From a virus: DNA of 36,163 nt. Both the position numbers and the translations under genes were made by a program. The notes below the pieces were generated by a model. It had not been told where the DNA came from. It saw only the letters and a program-made list of their open reading frames with translations, and ran no database searches. The DNA is taken from positions 1-36,163 of IMG/VR virus record IMGVR_UViG_3300030389_002642; one strand, written 5' to 3'. Numbering within the stretch: position 1 is the first letter of the stretch; each line of letters starts with the position of its first letter. Below, piece by piece: positions 29,324-35,042 of this stretch.

Positions 29324-29687
29324 TCCAGACGCGTTTGTATACCAAGCGGAACTAGAACGAGTTGTTGACGGCGATACGGTTGACGTGACCTTGGACCTTG
29401 GCTTTGATGTCAAGCTACATAAACAAAGGGTCAGGTTGCACGGCATAGACACCCCAGAATCAAGGACAAGGAACTTAGCGGAAAAGAAGCTAGGTTTGGC
29501 TGCGAAAGAGCGTCTTAAAGAGCTATGCGTGGGTCGGTTTAAGGTAAAGTCTTTGGGCAAAGGTAAATACGGCAGAGTGCTCGGTATACCTTACACAGAG
29601 GACGGACAGGATATTTGTCAATTGTTAATCGACGAAGGACATGCCGTTGAGTATTACGGCGGTAAGAAGAAAAAGGTTTGGGCATAA
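29313..29687 (+). CDS. Thermonuclease (micrococcal nuclease-like, SNc)
   Basis: The 124-residue protein has all SNc catalytic blocks: VVDGDTV (Asp21-Thr22), RLHGIDTPES (Arg41, Asp46, Thr47, Glu49) and KGKYGRVLG (Arg88), corresponding to Asp21, Arg35, Asp40, Thr41, Glu43 and Arg87 of Staphylococcus nuclease. There is no signal peptide, so it is cytoplasmic, where it could degrade host DNA or RNA during takeover. A good ribosome site (GAAGGAGTAGAAG) lies at the end of the SET gene. Short C-terminus with a Lys run (GGKKKKVWA). The next small gene shares its last base (TAATGG). Confidence 0.92.
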   Translation: MANNPDAFVYQAELERVVDGDTVDVTLDLGFDVKLHKQRVRLHGIDTPESRTRNLAEKKLGLAAKERLKELCVGRFKVKSLGKGKYGRVLGIPYTEDGQDICQLLIDEGHAVEYYGGKKKKVWA

Positions 29688-29836
29688 TGGCTAAAGTAAA
29701 GCAGGTCGTAACGATAGATCCCAACCGACGAAGGACCAAGCACACTTCTCAGGGCAACGGCAGAAGCGCAAACACGGTTGTAAGAAGCAAACAAGGCAAG
29801 AAACAGTTTAAGCGCTATCGTGGACAGGGTAGATAA
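29687..29836 (+). CDS. Small basic protein, 49 aa
   Basis: ATG 29687 overlaps the thermonuclease stop (TAATGG). The peptide (MAKVKQVVTIDPNRRRTKHT, then SQGNGRSANTVV, RSKQGKKQFKRYRGQGR) has alternating basic and Gly/Gln/Ser residues, and a MAK--QVV-IDPNRR pattern I associate with small marine phage genes. It overlaps the next gene by 17 bases. Nucleic-acid binding is inferred from charge; no family name known. Confidence 0.6.
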   Translation: MAKVKQVVTIDPNRRRTKHTSQGNGRSANTVVRSKQGKKQFKRYRGQGR

Positions 29837-30587
29837 GGACATTACCGTTTGGTTTTCGTGCGGTGCCGCTTCTGCGGTGGCGGCAAAGAAAACACTTGAG
29901 CTGTACGGCAAGGACAACCGAGTCCGTGTCGTTAACAATCCGGTCAAAGAAGAACACGAAGATAATCAAAGATTTCTTTTGGATGTGCAAGACTGGCTTG
30001 GGGTCGAGATAGAGTATGCCATTAATCCTAAATTTAAAGACTGTTCGGCGGAAACCGTTTGGGATGATCGGCGCTTTATGTCTGGACCGATAGGCGCGCC
30101 GTGTACGTTACACTTAAAAAAGAACGCCAGACAATATTGGGAAGCGACTAATAAATCAGATCACTTGGTTCTTGGTTTTACTTACGATGAAAAGAAACGC
30201 GCAGAACGATTCGCACAAACGGAGAGAGATACTTTGATTCCTGTGCTGGTAGAAGAAAAGATCACCAAACAAGATTGCTTTGACATCATACAAGCGGCGG
30301 GTATCCAACGACCAAGGATCTACGACCTTGGTTATCCGAACGCTAATTGCATTGGTTGTGTGAAAGCTACCTCGCCTACGTATTGGAACTTGGTTAGAGA
30401 AACATTCCCAGAGGTATTTGCCAGTCGGGCCGAACAATCAAGGCGCATAGGCGCTAAGTTAGTGCGCCACAAGGGCGAAAGAATCTTTCTCGATGCTTTA
30501 CCGTTAGACGCCAAAGGACGACCGCTCAAGAGCTATGATTTTGAATGTGGGATTTTTTGCATAAAAGATGAAGAAAAGGTAGAATAA
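29820..30587 (+). CDS. PAPS-reductase-like PP-loop enzyme
   Basis: The start is GTG 29820, within the preceding gene. The 255-residue protein has the PP-loop ATPase-like FSCGAASAVAAKKTLELYGK (modified SGGxxS), the GAPCTLHLKKNARQYW block, VLGFTYDEKKRAERFAQTER, YPNANCIGCVKATSPTYWNL (Cys-x2-Cys) and a Cys pair near the end (ECGIFC). This pattern is shared with many phage proteins annotated as phosphoadenosine phosphosulfate reductase. Such PP-loop enzymes activate or use adenylated substrates; in phages they may support nucleic-acid thiolation or modification rather than sulfate assimilation. The exact substrate is not shown. It ends the block before a 406-base non-coding region. Confidence 0.82.
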   Translation: MDRVDKDITVWFSCGAASAVAAKKTLELYGKDNRVRVVNNPVKEEHEDNQRFLLDVQDWLGVEIEYAINPKFKDCSAETVWDDRRFMSGPIGAPCTLHLKKNARQYWEATNKSDHLVLGFTYDEKKRAERFAQTERDTLIPVLVEEKITKQDCFDIIQAAGIQRPRIYDLGYPNANCIGCVKATSPTYWNLVRETFPEVFASRAEQSRRIGAKLVRHKGERIFLDALPLDAKGRPLKSYDFECGIFCIKDEEKVE

Positions 30588-30616
30588 ACGCATAAGTTTT
30601 TTCATAATAACTTCAT

Positions 30617-30673
30617 AAAGGCGGCCGCTTACCCGTTGTTTTCTCCAAAGATTAATTGTTAACGGTCGCCTTT
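30617..30673 (+). other. Long-range inverted repeat (possible terminator) after the PP-loop gene
   Basis: AAAGGCGGCCG (30617-30627) pairs with CGGTCGCCTTT (30663-30673) with 10 of 11 positions matching, around a 35-base loop, and the right arm runs into TTTT. It follows the plus-strand gene ending at 30587, so a Rho-independent terminator is possible, although the loop is long. It could also be a structural part of the repeat region that follows. Confidence 0.4.
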
Positions 30674-30693
30674 TCCCCCAAAAACTCTAAAAA

Positions 30694-30930
30694 CCTAATG
30701 TGAACAAAAGGCTCACATTAGGTAAAAATTAGGTCAAAAACCCTTTCCCATATATACCTTTTTTATTATTCCACCTAATGTGAATGTCTATTTTTTTAAA
30801 AATCAAAAGATTTAGACTATCAGCTTCACTCAATAAATGACGTTATGACGTTCATTTTTGCTGTACGTTAGGTTCTATAAGGGTTTCCACCTAATGTGAG
30901 CCACATTAGGTCCACATTAGGAAATTAGGT
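30694..30930. repeat. Iteron-like repeats of CCTAATGTGA in both orientations
   Basis: This non-coding stretch has forward copies of CCTAATGTGA at 30694-30703, 30774-30783 and 30890-30899. The inverted form TCACATTAGG is at 30713-30722, and 9-base CACATTAGG copies are at 30902-30910 and 30913-30921. Partial ATTAGGT matches are at 30728-30734 and 30924-30930. The first pair forms an 11-bp stem palindrome (30693-30723). The region 30588-30993 contains no gene of its own. It lies between the PP-loop gene and the small terminase, so it may be a replication origin, a terminase recognition site (pac/cos-like) or an operator cluster. The repeats are directly seen; the role is inferred. Confidence 0.85.
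30837..30852. repeat. Perfect tandem 8-bp direct repeat ATGACGTT
   Basis: Two copies of ATGACGTT lie back to back inside the non-coding repeat region, between iteron copies. They could bind a protein or form part of a regulatory/origin element. Too short to classify further. Confidence 0.6.
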
Positions 30931-30956
30931 TTTTAGCTAAAACAGCCCTTGGTCCT

Positions 30957-30984
30957 TTGACTATGGGATATTTGCTGTTATATC
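30957..30984 (+). promoter_or_regulatory. Candidate sigma-70 promoter for the small terminase gene
   Basis: TTGACT (30957-30962) and TATATC (30979-30984) are separated by 16 bases. The gene starts at 30994, so the transcript leader would be very short. The iteron cluster lies directly upstream and could regulate it. No ribosome site precedes the ATG (ATTACGACCATGG), consistent with a near-leaderless start. Confidence 0.45.
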
Positions 30985-30993
30985 ATTACGACC

Positions 30994-31497
30994 ATGGAAG
31001 CTGAAAAGAAGATTTCAGAAAAAGCCAGACGTTTTGCCCACGAATACGTGTACAACGATGGCAGTAAAACTAAAGAAGAGTGTGCCTTGTCTGCTGGCTA
31101 CTCTAAAAGTTCTGCAAAAAGCAGAGCATCCGAGTTAACCAATCCAAGAAAATACCCCGCAGTTGTTCGATACATCCAAGACTTACAGGCTGAGGTCAAT
31201 GCAAAGTTTGATGTTTCTTACGGCAGACATATAAGAAAGCTTGCAGAGATTAGAGATTGTGCTTTGGACAAAGGCAACTACACCGCAGCCGTAGCCGCAG
31301 AAGTACAGAGAGGCCGAGCAGCCGGTTTGTACGTAGATAGGAAAGAAATTAGAACTGGTACGCTTGAGTCTATGTCCCAAGATCAGTTAATTAAAAAAGT
31401 AGATGGGTTGCTTGCGGATGTTATACCTTTGTTGGATAGACCAAAAGAATCGCCTAAAACTATCGACCAAACCCACACGATAGTTCGTAAAGACTAA
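30994..31497 (+). CDS. terS: Terminase small subunit-like protein
   Basis: This 167-residue protein has a helix-turn-helix-like N-terminus (EKARRFAHEYVYNDGSKTKE, then ECALSAGYSKSSAKSRASEL), the LTNPRKYPAVVRYIQDLQAE block and the central VSYGRHIRKLAEIRDCALDK, GNYTAAVAAEVQRGRAAGLY, VDRKEIRTGTLESMS. This is the pattern of small terminase subunits of marine podoviruses and Terminase_2-type proteins. Small terminases recognise the packaging site on DNA and stimulate the large subunit; the iteron region directly upstream could be that site. No large terminase follows, as the strand switches. The stop overlaps the convergent gene by four bases (CTAA). Confidence 0.82.
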   Translation: MEAEKKISEKARRFAHEYVYNDGSKTKEECALSAGYSKSSAKSRASELTNPRKYPAVVRYIQDLQAEVNAKFDVSYGRHIRKLAEIRDCALDKGNYTAAVAAEVQRGRAAGLYVDRKEIRTGTLESMSQDQLIKKVDGLLADVIPLLDRPKESPKTIDQTHTIVRKD

Positions 31498-31832
31498 TCC
31501 CTTAATATTTTACCCAAGCCAAGCGTGTAGCTATGTACTTGCTTGTCGCTATCTTTAGCTATCAACTGAAAGCCATCGAAAGACATGACGGTGTAGCCTT
31601 GTTTTTGTAAATACTCTTTGAACTGACTAAGTGATGACCACTCCTCTTTGAGATAAGGTTCGTTTTGTTTCTCCTCCAAAGTGTACGGTCTGGCAGTCAA
31701 CACGCTTTTAATGTAGTTTTTAACGATTACATTCAAATCGGCCCGTGTTATTGGCTTGTTCTTCTTGTAATACTTCTGTCCTAGATTAATTCGTTCTTCG
31801 TCTGTTAGTTCTATGCCTACGTTTGTTTTCAT
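31494..31832 (-). CDS. Unknown protein, 112 aa, last gene of small-gene array
   Basis: The product (MKTNVGIELTDEERINLGQK, YYKKNKPITRADLNVIVKNY, IKSVLTARPYTLEEKQNEPY) is helical in its first half with a possible helix-turn-helix or ribbon-helix-helix-like arrangement; the second half (LSQFKEYLQKQGYTVMSFDG, FQLIAKDSDKQVHSYTLGLG) is mixed. It overlaps the preceding gene by four bases and shares CTAA with the convergent small terminase gene. Function unknown. Confidence 0.6.
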   Translation of the reverse strand: MKTNVGIELTDEERINLGQKYYKKNKPITRADLNVIVKNYIKSVLTARPYTLEEKQNEPYLKEEWSSLSQFKEYLQKQGYTVMSFDGFQLIAKDSDKQVHSYTLGLGKILRD

Positions 31833-32044
31833 TCGTCTTTACCTTTTCTTGAAATATATGAAAGCTTCTCATTTTGAATCGAAGGCTCACCTAATTCTTT
31901 GTATTGTGTGTTAATTATCCAAGACAAAGTTTGCTCAGGTGTTGGCTTGAATCCAAATTTATCCTTTAAGTGCATACTTATACTTTTTAATCTTCTGTGT
32001 TCAATTTGACAAATTGATATTGTGCTGTATTTTTTTGCTTTCAT
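31829..32044 (-). CDS. Small basic helical protein, 71 aa, possible DNA-binding
   Basis: Preceded by GAGGGACGAGC overlapping the upstream stop (ATGA). The sequence MKAKKYSTISICQIEHRRLK, SISMHLKDKFGFKPTPEQTL, SWIINTQYKEL looks like a strand followed by two helices, compatible with a ribbon-helix-helix or similar small regulator. No firm family match. It sits near the end of the array and could regulate phage or host genes. Confidence 0.55.
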   Translation of the reverse strand: MKAKKYSTISICQIEHRRLKSISMHLKDKFGFKPTPEQTLSWIINTQYKELGEPSIQNEKLSYISRKGKDE

Positions 32045-32235
32045 GCTCGTCCCTCATAAATTGCTAAAGTTGCCACAGAACTTACTTCTTCTATGTAAAA
32101 GTCTTCAAGTTCTTCTCCTAATCCTGTTTCTTCGTTCTCATCTGCTAACCACTTTTCAAGGTTATCAGTTACAGCTAATAAGGAGGTTTCCCCATAGCTG
32201 TCCGTGCACCAAACTAAAAATAACTCTTCCTTCAT
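32041..32235 (-). CDS. Small acidic protein, 64 aa, unknown
   Basis: I place the start at ATG 32235 (MKEELFLVWCTDSYGETSLL), with GAAGGACGAGC upstream and overlap with the preceding stop (ATGA); a longer frame runs into the preceding gene and is less likely. The product is strongly acidic in its middle (ADENEETGLGEELEDFYIEE) and ends in YEGRA, where GAG GGA CGA GCA TGA doubles as the next gene's ribosome site. No known family. Confidence 0.55.
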   Translation of the reverse strand: MKEELFLVWCTDSYGETSLLAVTDNLEKWLADENEETGLGEELEDFYIEEVSSVATLAIYEGRA

Positions 32236-32408
32236 GCTCGTCCTTCGTATCTGTTTTCTTCTGTCCATTGTAAAACTGTTCTTGCTCGTAATTTTGGATC
32301 CGTTATCGTGTACAACAAAACAATCTCATTAGCTTTGTTGTAACCTACAAAAGTACCGTCCTCGTCATAAATTTTTACAGCGTAGGTATCGTGTGTGTAT
32401 TTAGCCAT
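32232..32408 (-). CDS. Small protein, 58 aa, unknown
   Basis: ATG 32408 overlaps the upstream stop (TAATG) behind GGAGGAC, a strong ribosome site. The peptide is MAKYTHDTYAVKIYDEDGTF, VGYNKANEIVLLYTITDPKL, then RARTVLQWTEENRYEGRA. The last codons GAA GGA CGA GCA TGA form the ribosome site and overlap of the next gene. Both junctions support translation. No family recognised; the alternation of hydrophobic and polar residues suggests a small beta/alpha fold. Confidence 0.55.
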   Translation of the reverse strand: MAKYTHDTYAVKIYDEDGTFVGYNKANEIVLLYTITDPKLRARTVLQWTEENRYEGRA

Positions 32409-32635
32409 TAGTCCTCCTTTACGCTCAGGAAAGCGTCATTTACAGCTTCGTGTATCAAGACTAAGCATTTGTCCTTATGCCCCTCGGCTTTGTAAAGTAA
32501 AGCCGTTGCCAAAGAATTTGCCAGTAAATAAGTTGCTTCGATAGGATTCATGTCTTTATCCTCCCTGTCACATTTTTTAGCATAGTCGTCCACGCTTTTA
32601 GCTATCAATTTAAAAGCTAGTTTCTCATTACTCAT
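32408..32635 (-). CDS. Small helical protein, 75 aa, unknown
   Basis: Start ATG 32635 behind AAGGAGTAACACA, where GGAG and TAA overlap the upstream gene. The product is helical (EKLAFKLIAKSVDDYAKKCD, YLLANSLATALLYKAEGHKD, KCLVLIHEAVNDAFLSVKED), with no membrane span long enough to be certain. Its TAA overlaps the next ATG. No family known to me. Confidence 0.55.
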   Translation of the reverse strand: MSNEKLAFKLIAKSVDDYAKKCDREDKDMNPIEATYLLANSLATALLYKAEGHKDKCLVLIHEAVNDAFLSVKED

Positions 32636-32931
32636 TGTGTTACTCCTTGTTGTTCGTCTGTGTCGTTCATTTGTACTACGAAATGGCGATAGCCTGTACC
32701 TTCCATTTCTTGATAGGTTTCGTGATCTCCTATATCTCTCTCAAAACCTTCCGGCAACAAATCAATGTGACGTTCTGCTAGTTGTAAGCTGTCAAATACA
32801 GATATGTTTTCAATAGAATCTTGCCAAAAAGTTATGATGACGTGGACGTATTGATCGTGTTTGTCAGTTAGATTAAACACCTTGTCAAACTCTGCCCAGA
32901 GGTCTTTCTTTGATATTATTTCTTCAGTCAT
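32632..32931 (-). CDS. Small protein, 99 aa, unknown
   Basis: Start chosen at ATG 32931 (MTEEIISKKDLWAEFDKVFN) because GGGAGCAAGC lies upstream and overlaps the preceding stop (ATGA); an upstream in-frame ATG at 32964 lacks such a site. The protein is acidic with FWQDSIENISVFDSLQLAER, HIDLLPEGFERDIGDHETYQ, EGTGYRHFVVQMNDTDEQQG. This reads like a small alpha/beta domain. Function unknown. Confidence 0.55.
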   Translation of the reverse strand: MTEEIISKKDLWAEFDKVFNLTDKHDQYVHVIITFWQDSIENISVFDSLQLAERHIDLLPEGFERDIGDHETYQEMEGTGYRHFVVQMNDTDEQQGVTQ

Positions 32932-33206
32932 GCTTGCTCCCTGTTTGTAAATAAACGAATCCATTTCTCACTATCTGTTTCTCTCCAATCGTTTATAAGG
33001 TATGTCGGGTATATGGAACAATAGGTTTCAGTTCTTGGTTTTTCCATGTCGTCATCAAAACATTCAACGTCAAAATACTGTCCGTCTATTTCTATTTCGT
33101 TCCATGATTGTTCACCTATAGTTTCATCTTGCAAAAACTCTTTATAAAATTTTTTTGCTTGAGCCTTTCCTTGCTTTAATTCTTTTGCTGTAAGCCATTC
33201 ATTCAT
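32928..33206 (-). CDS. Small acidic protein, 92 aa, unknown
   Basis: Start chosen at ATG 33206 (MNEWLTAKELKQGKAQAKKF) with GAGGGACAAAC upstream; the open frame extends farther but enters the preceding gene. It has a helical front and an aromatic acidic middle (EIEIDGQYFDVECFDDDMEK, YCSIYPTYLINDWRETDSEK), and ends in REQA, with AGG GAG CAA GCA TGA serving as the next ribosome site. It overlaps the preceding gene by eight bases. No known family. Confidence 0.55.
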   Translation of the reverse strand: MNEWLTAKELKQGKAQAKKFYKEFLQDETIGEQSWNEIEIDGQYFDVECFDDDMEKPRTETYCSIYPTYLINDWRETDSEKWIRLFTNREQA

Positions 33207-33411
33207 GTTTGTCCCTCTTGAGTATTTGTATCTCTTCCCTGTAGTTTCTTCCTTGTAACTCACAAACTTGCTTAAACGTTTTAGCCTTAGCCATGTGTTT
33301 AAGATCAAGTAGCATGTCCTCAAAACATTCAGATAAAGAGTCGTGAAAAAGCATTTCCATAATGCTTTTTGATCTGTCCTCTATCGCTTCTCTAAGTTCT
33401 TCTTTTGTCAT
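33199..33411 (-). CDS. Small helical charged protein, 70 aa, unknown
   Basis: ATG 33411 overlaps the upstream stop (ATGA) behind GAGGAGGGACAGGC. The protein is charged and helical (EELREAIEDRSKSIMEMLFH, DSLSECFEDMLLDLKHMAKA, EIQILKRDKHE). No motif known to me. The end (AAG AGG GAC AAA CAT GAA TGA) carries the next gene's ribosome site. Confidence 0.55.
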   Translation of the reverse strand: MTKEELREAIEDRSKSIMEMLFHDSLSECFEDMLLDLKHMAKAKTFKQVCELQGRNYREEIQILKRDKHE

Positions 33412-33530
33412 GCCTGTCCCTCCTCAAAACATTTTTGAGCGTATTCTTCCGCTTGTTTCTCTGTCATGCCTTTTGCAAGGCCTTGTTCGTATTTGTTCTC
33501 CAAGAACACTTCGTTTTCATGCCAACTCAT
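33408..33530 (-). CDS. Tiny protein, 40 aa, unknown
   Basis: ATG 33530 lies behind GAGGAGGGACAA and overlaps the preceding stop (ATGA). The peptide is MSWHENEVFLENKYEQGLAK, then GMTEKQAEEYAQKCFEEGQA; it resembles a short two-helix unit with a TEKQAEEYA motif found in other small phage proteins. The end GAG GGA CAG GCA TGA serves the next gene. Both junctions support a real gene. Confidence 0.6.
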   Translation of the reverse strand: MSWHENEVFLENKYEQGLAKGMTEKQAEEYAQKCFEEGQA

Positions 33531-33721
33531 TTGTCCCTCCTCTTGTTCCTTGTTCTTTCGTTATCTGCTCTCAGTCTGGCAATCAAAAATGGATTGTCCT
33601 TAACTTTCTTGTTTGCCCATTCTACATCTTGAACAAACTCATTTGTTAGCCTTTGTAAATTGCTAACAGCTTCTTCAAGTTGAAAGAGCGTGTGTTCTAA
33701 TTCGTTGTTTTTGTCTTTCAT
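33527..33721 (-). CDS. Small coiled-coil protein, 64 aa, unknown
   Basis: ATG 33721 lies behind CAGGAGTAAATA. The product is one long helix (NELEHTLFQLEEAVSNLQRL, TNEFVQDVEWANKKVKDNPF) ending in a very basic tail (ARLRADNERTRNKRRDK). A coiled coil with a basic tail could bind nucleic acid or another protein. The 94 bases upstream (33722-33815) hold no convincing gene. Function unknown. Confidence 0.55.
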   Translation of the reverse strand: MKDKNNELEHTLFQLEEAVSNLQRLTNEFVQDVEWANKKVKDNPFLIARLRADNERTRNKRRDK

Positions 33722-33815
33722 TATTTACTCCTGTTTCTTTAAAGGCATTGTTTAGGAATGTTTTAATGGGGTTTCCTTGTCCGAATTTAATCTTGTTTCC
33801 CAACCTTTAAATTAT

Positions 33816-34031
33816 TTACTCCTCTGTTAATTGTCTTAAATAGTTTATAAATTCGTCCATGGTTTCAAAGCCTTTGGTTTCGTAATACTCATGTACTCCG
33901 TTTTCTTTTTCATAAATTGCAACATGCCACTTATCTCCTTCATAGTTTTCTGTTACTTCTAAATAAAATTTATTTTTCCCTGAAACAGAAGAGGATATAT
34001 CTATGTCAAAAGCTAGTTCATTTTTATCCAT
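33816..34031 (-). CDS. Small acidic protein, 71 aa, unknown
   Basis: ATG 34031 lies behind GAGGAGTAAAAA, where the TAA is the upstream stop. The product (MDKNELAFDIDISSSVSGKN, KFYLEVTENYEGDKWHVAIY, EKENGVHEYYETKGFETMDE) has alternating strands and a final helix (FINYLRQLTEE). Its last codons GAG GAG TAA are another purine-rich stop. Function unknown. Confidence 0.55.
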   Translation of the reverse strand: MDKNELAFDIDISSSVSGKNKFYLEVTENYEGDKWHVAIYEKENGVHEYYETKGFETMDEFINYLRQLTEE

Positions 34032-34034
34032 TTT

Positions 34035-34382
34035 TTACTCCTCAAAATTTTTGGTTAAACTTGCAATTTCTGTTCCTTCGATTATTTCGTTTTCTATATC
34101 GCCTCTTTGATTTGGTTGAAAAAAGTATTTTCCATTTCTAGAAAAAATCTTTTTAACAATGGGCAACTTAATAAAATCTTTATTATTGCAACCCAAAGCG
34201 ATTGATACCTTGTTTAAGGTATCAGAATCCGGCACCTGTGAAATAAGATCACGAATTAATTTAGCTTCGTATCTATCATCAATCGGCATTCCTGTTGTTT
34301 CAAAATCAAATAGTTCTTGCGGTCTATCGTCGTAAGTAAAAATTACGTTAGCCGTGACTTTTTGTTTAAATGTTATATTCAT
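34035..34382 (-). CDS. Small acidic protein, 115 aa, unknown
   Basis: ATG 34382 lies behind GAGGAGTAAACA. The product (MNITFKQKVTANVIFTYDDR, LFDFETTGMPIDDRYEAKLI, RDLISQVPDSDTLNKVSIAL) mixes strands and helices, and ends in LTKNFEE, with GAG GAG TAA feeding the next gene. No known family or catalytic motif. Confidence 0.55.
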   Translation of the reverse strand: MNITFKQKVTANVIFTYDDRPQELFDFETTGMPIDDRYEAKLIRDLISQVPDSDTLNKVSIALGCNNKDFIKLPIVKKIFSRNGKYFFQPNQRGDIENEIIEGTEIASLTKNFEE

Positions 34383-34385
34383 TGT

Positions 34386-34547
34386 TTACTCCTCTGTATA
34401 TCCATCAAACCAAACACCTTTTTCTCTTGTGTCTTCTCTTTGACAATGCTCTTGTGCTTCCTCTTCAGTAAGCCCTGTTAAGACAACCCTCTTATTATTT
34501 GGGTGATTTTCGTCTCTATAAAATCTAATTATTTTATATGTTGTCAT
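34386..34547 (-). CDS. Conserved tiny phage protein, 53 aa
   Basis: ATG 34547 lies behind AGAGAGGTTTAACA. The peptide MTTYKIIRFYRDENHPNNKR, VVLTGLTEEEAQEHCQREDT, then REKGVWFDGYTEE has the pattern (TY-I-RFY ... LTGLTEEEAQ-HC-REDT ... WFDGY-EE) of a small protein family that recurs in unrelated phages, including those of Actinobacteria. That makes it one of the better supported members of the array. Function is unknown; a short strand-helix fold is likely. Confidence 0.75.
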   Translation of the reverse strand: MTTYKIIRFYRDENHPNNKRVVLTGLTEEEAQEHCQREDTREKGVWFDGYTEE

Positions 34548-34549
34548 TG

Positions 34550-34921
34550 TTAAACCTCTCTAAAATCCGGAGCAATAATTCCATATCCGCCCATGTCGCG
34601 ATACATAAAATCAAGATTGCTATTAGTGAAGCTAGAAGAAAATTTAAGAGCGTAGCCTCTAGGGTCGCCATTGATGTAAATATTCTCTTCACTTGTGCTT
34701 AGTATTTGAGAAACTTTAGACAATACTTTATCCGTTTCTCTTTCCCATATCTCGCAGTCAATGTCGCCGTTGCAGTATTGCTCGGCTAGTCTGTGAGTTT
34801 TATTCTCTAATCTAAATAACTTCTTACATAAAGAAACATTATCAAGATCAGTATTAAATAAATCATTGAGGCGTTGCCCGTGTTGATTTATCTGATCATA
34901 CATTTTTTGCTTTTTAGTCAT
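34550..34921 (-). CDS. Conserved phage protein, 123 aa, unknown
   Basis: Start chosen at ATG 34921 (MTKKQKMYDQINQHGQRLND) with GGAG a few bases upstream, instead of a longer frame from 34981. The protein shows LFNTDLDNVSLCKKLFRLEN, KTHRLAEQYCNGDIDCEIWE, NIYINGDPRGYALKFSS and DMGGYGIIAPDF, a pattern I recognise from many phage and prophage small genes (YD-INKHG---N, LCKKLFRLENKAH-LA--YCNG, INGD-RGYALK, GGYGIIAPDF). The conserved Gly/Asp residues suggest a small alpha/beta domain. It is the first gene of the minus-strand array. Confidence 0.75.
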   Translation of the reverse strand: MTKKQKMYDQINQHGQRLNDLFNTDLDNVSLCKKLFRLENKTHRLAEQYCNGDIDCEIWERETDKVLSKVSQILSTSEENIYINGDPRGYALKFSSSFTNSNLDFMYRDMGGYGIIAPDFREV

Positions 34922-35042
34922 TTTTATTTTCTCCAAAATAGTTAAATGTTTATATGTAGATTCTATATGAATATATCCCATAAGTACAGTAATTTTTAAA
35001 TTGATTTACAGTTTATTTCTTACTCTTTAAACTTCTTATCTG

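Noticed and set aside
30621-30628. GCGGCCGC (NotI-type palindrome) in the non-coding region
   Set aside because: Better explained as part of the long inverted repeat at 30617-30673; a single restriction-site palindrome carries no further meaning here.
33722-33815. Possible minus-strand TTG-start gene (about 42 aa) in the gap of the small-gene array
   Set aside because: The frame reads plausibly (GNKIKFGQGNPIKTFLNNAF) but the ribosome spacing is poor and it would overlap the next gene in a different frame far beyond its start. Evidence too weak to call.
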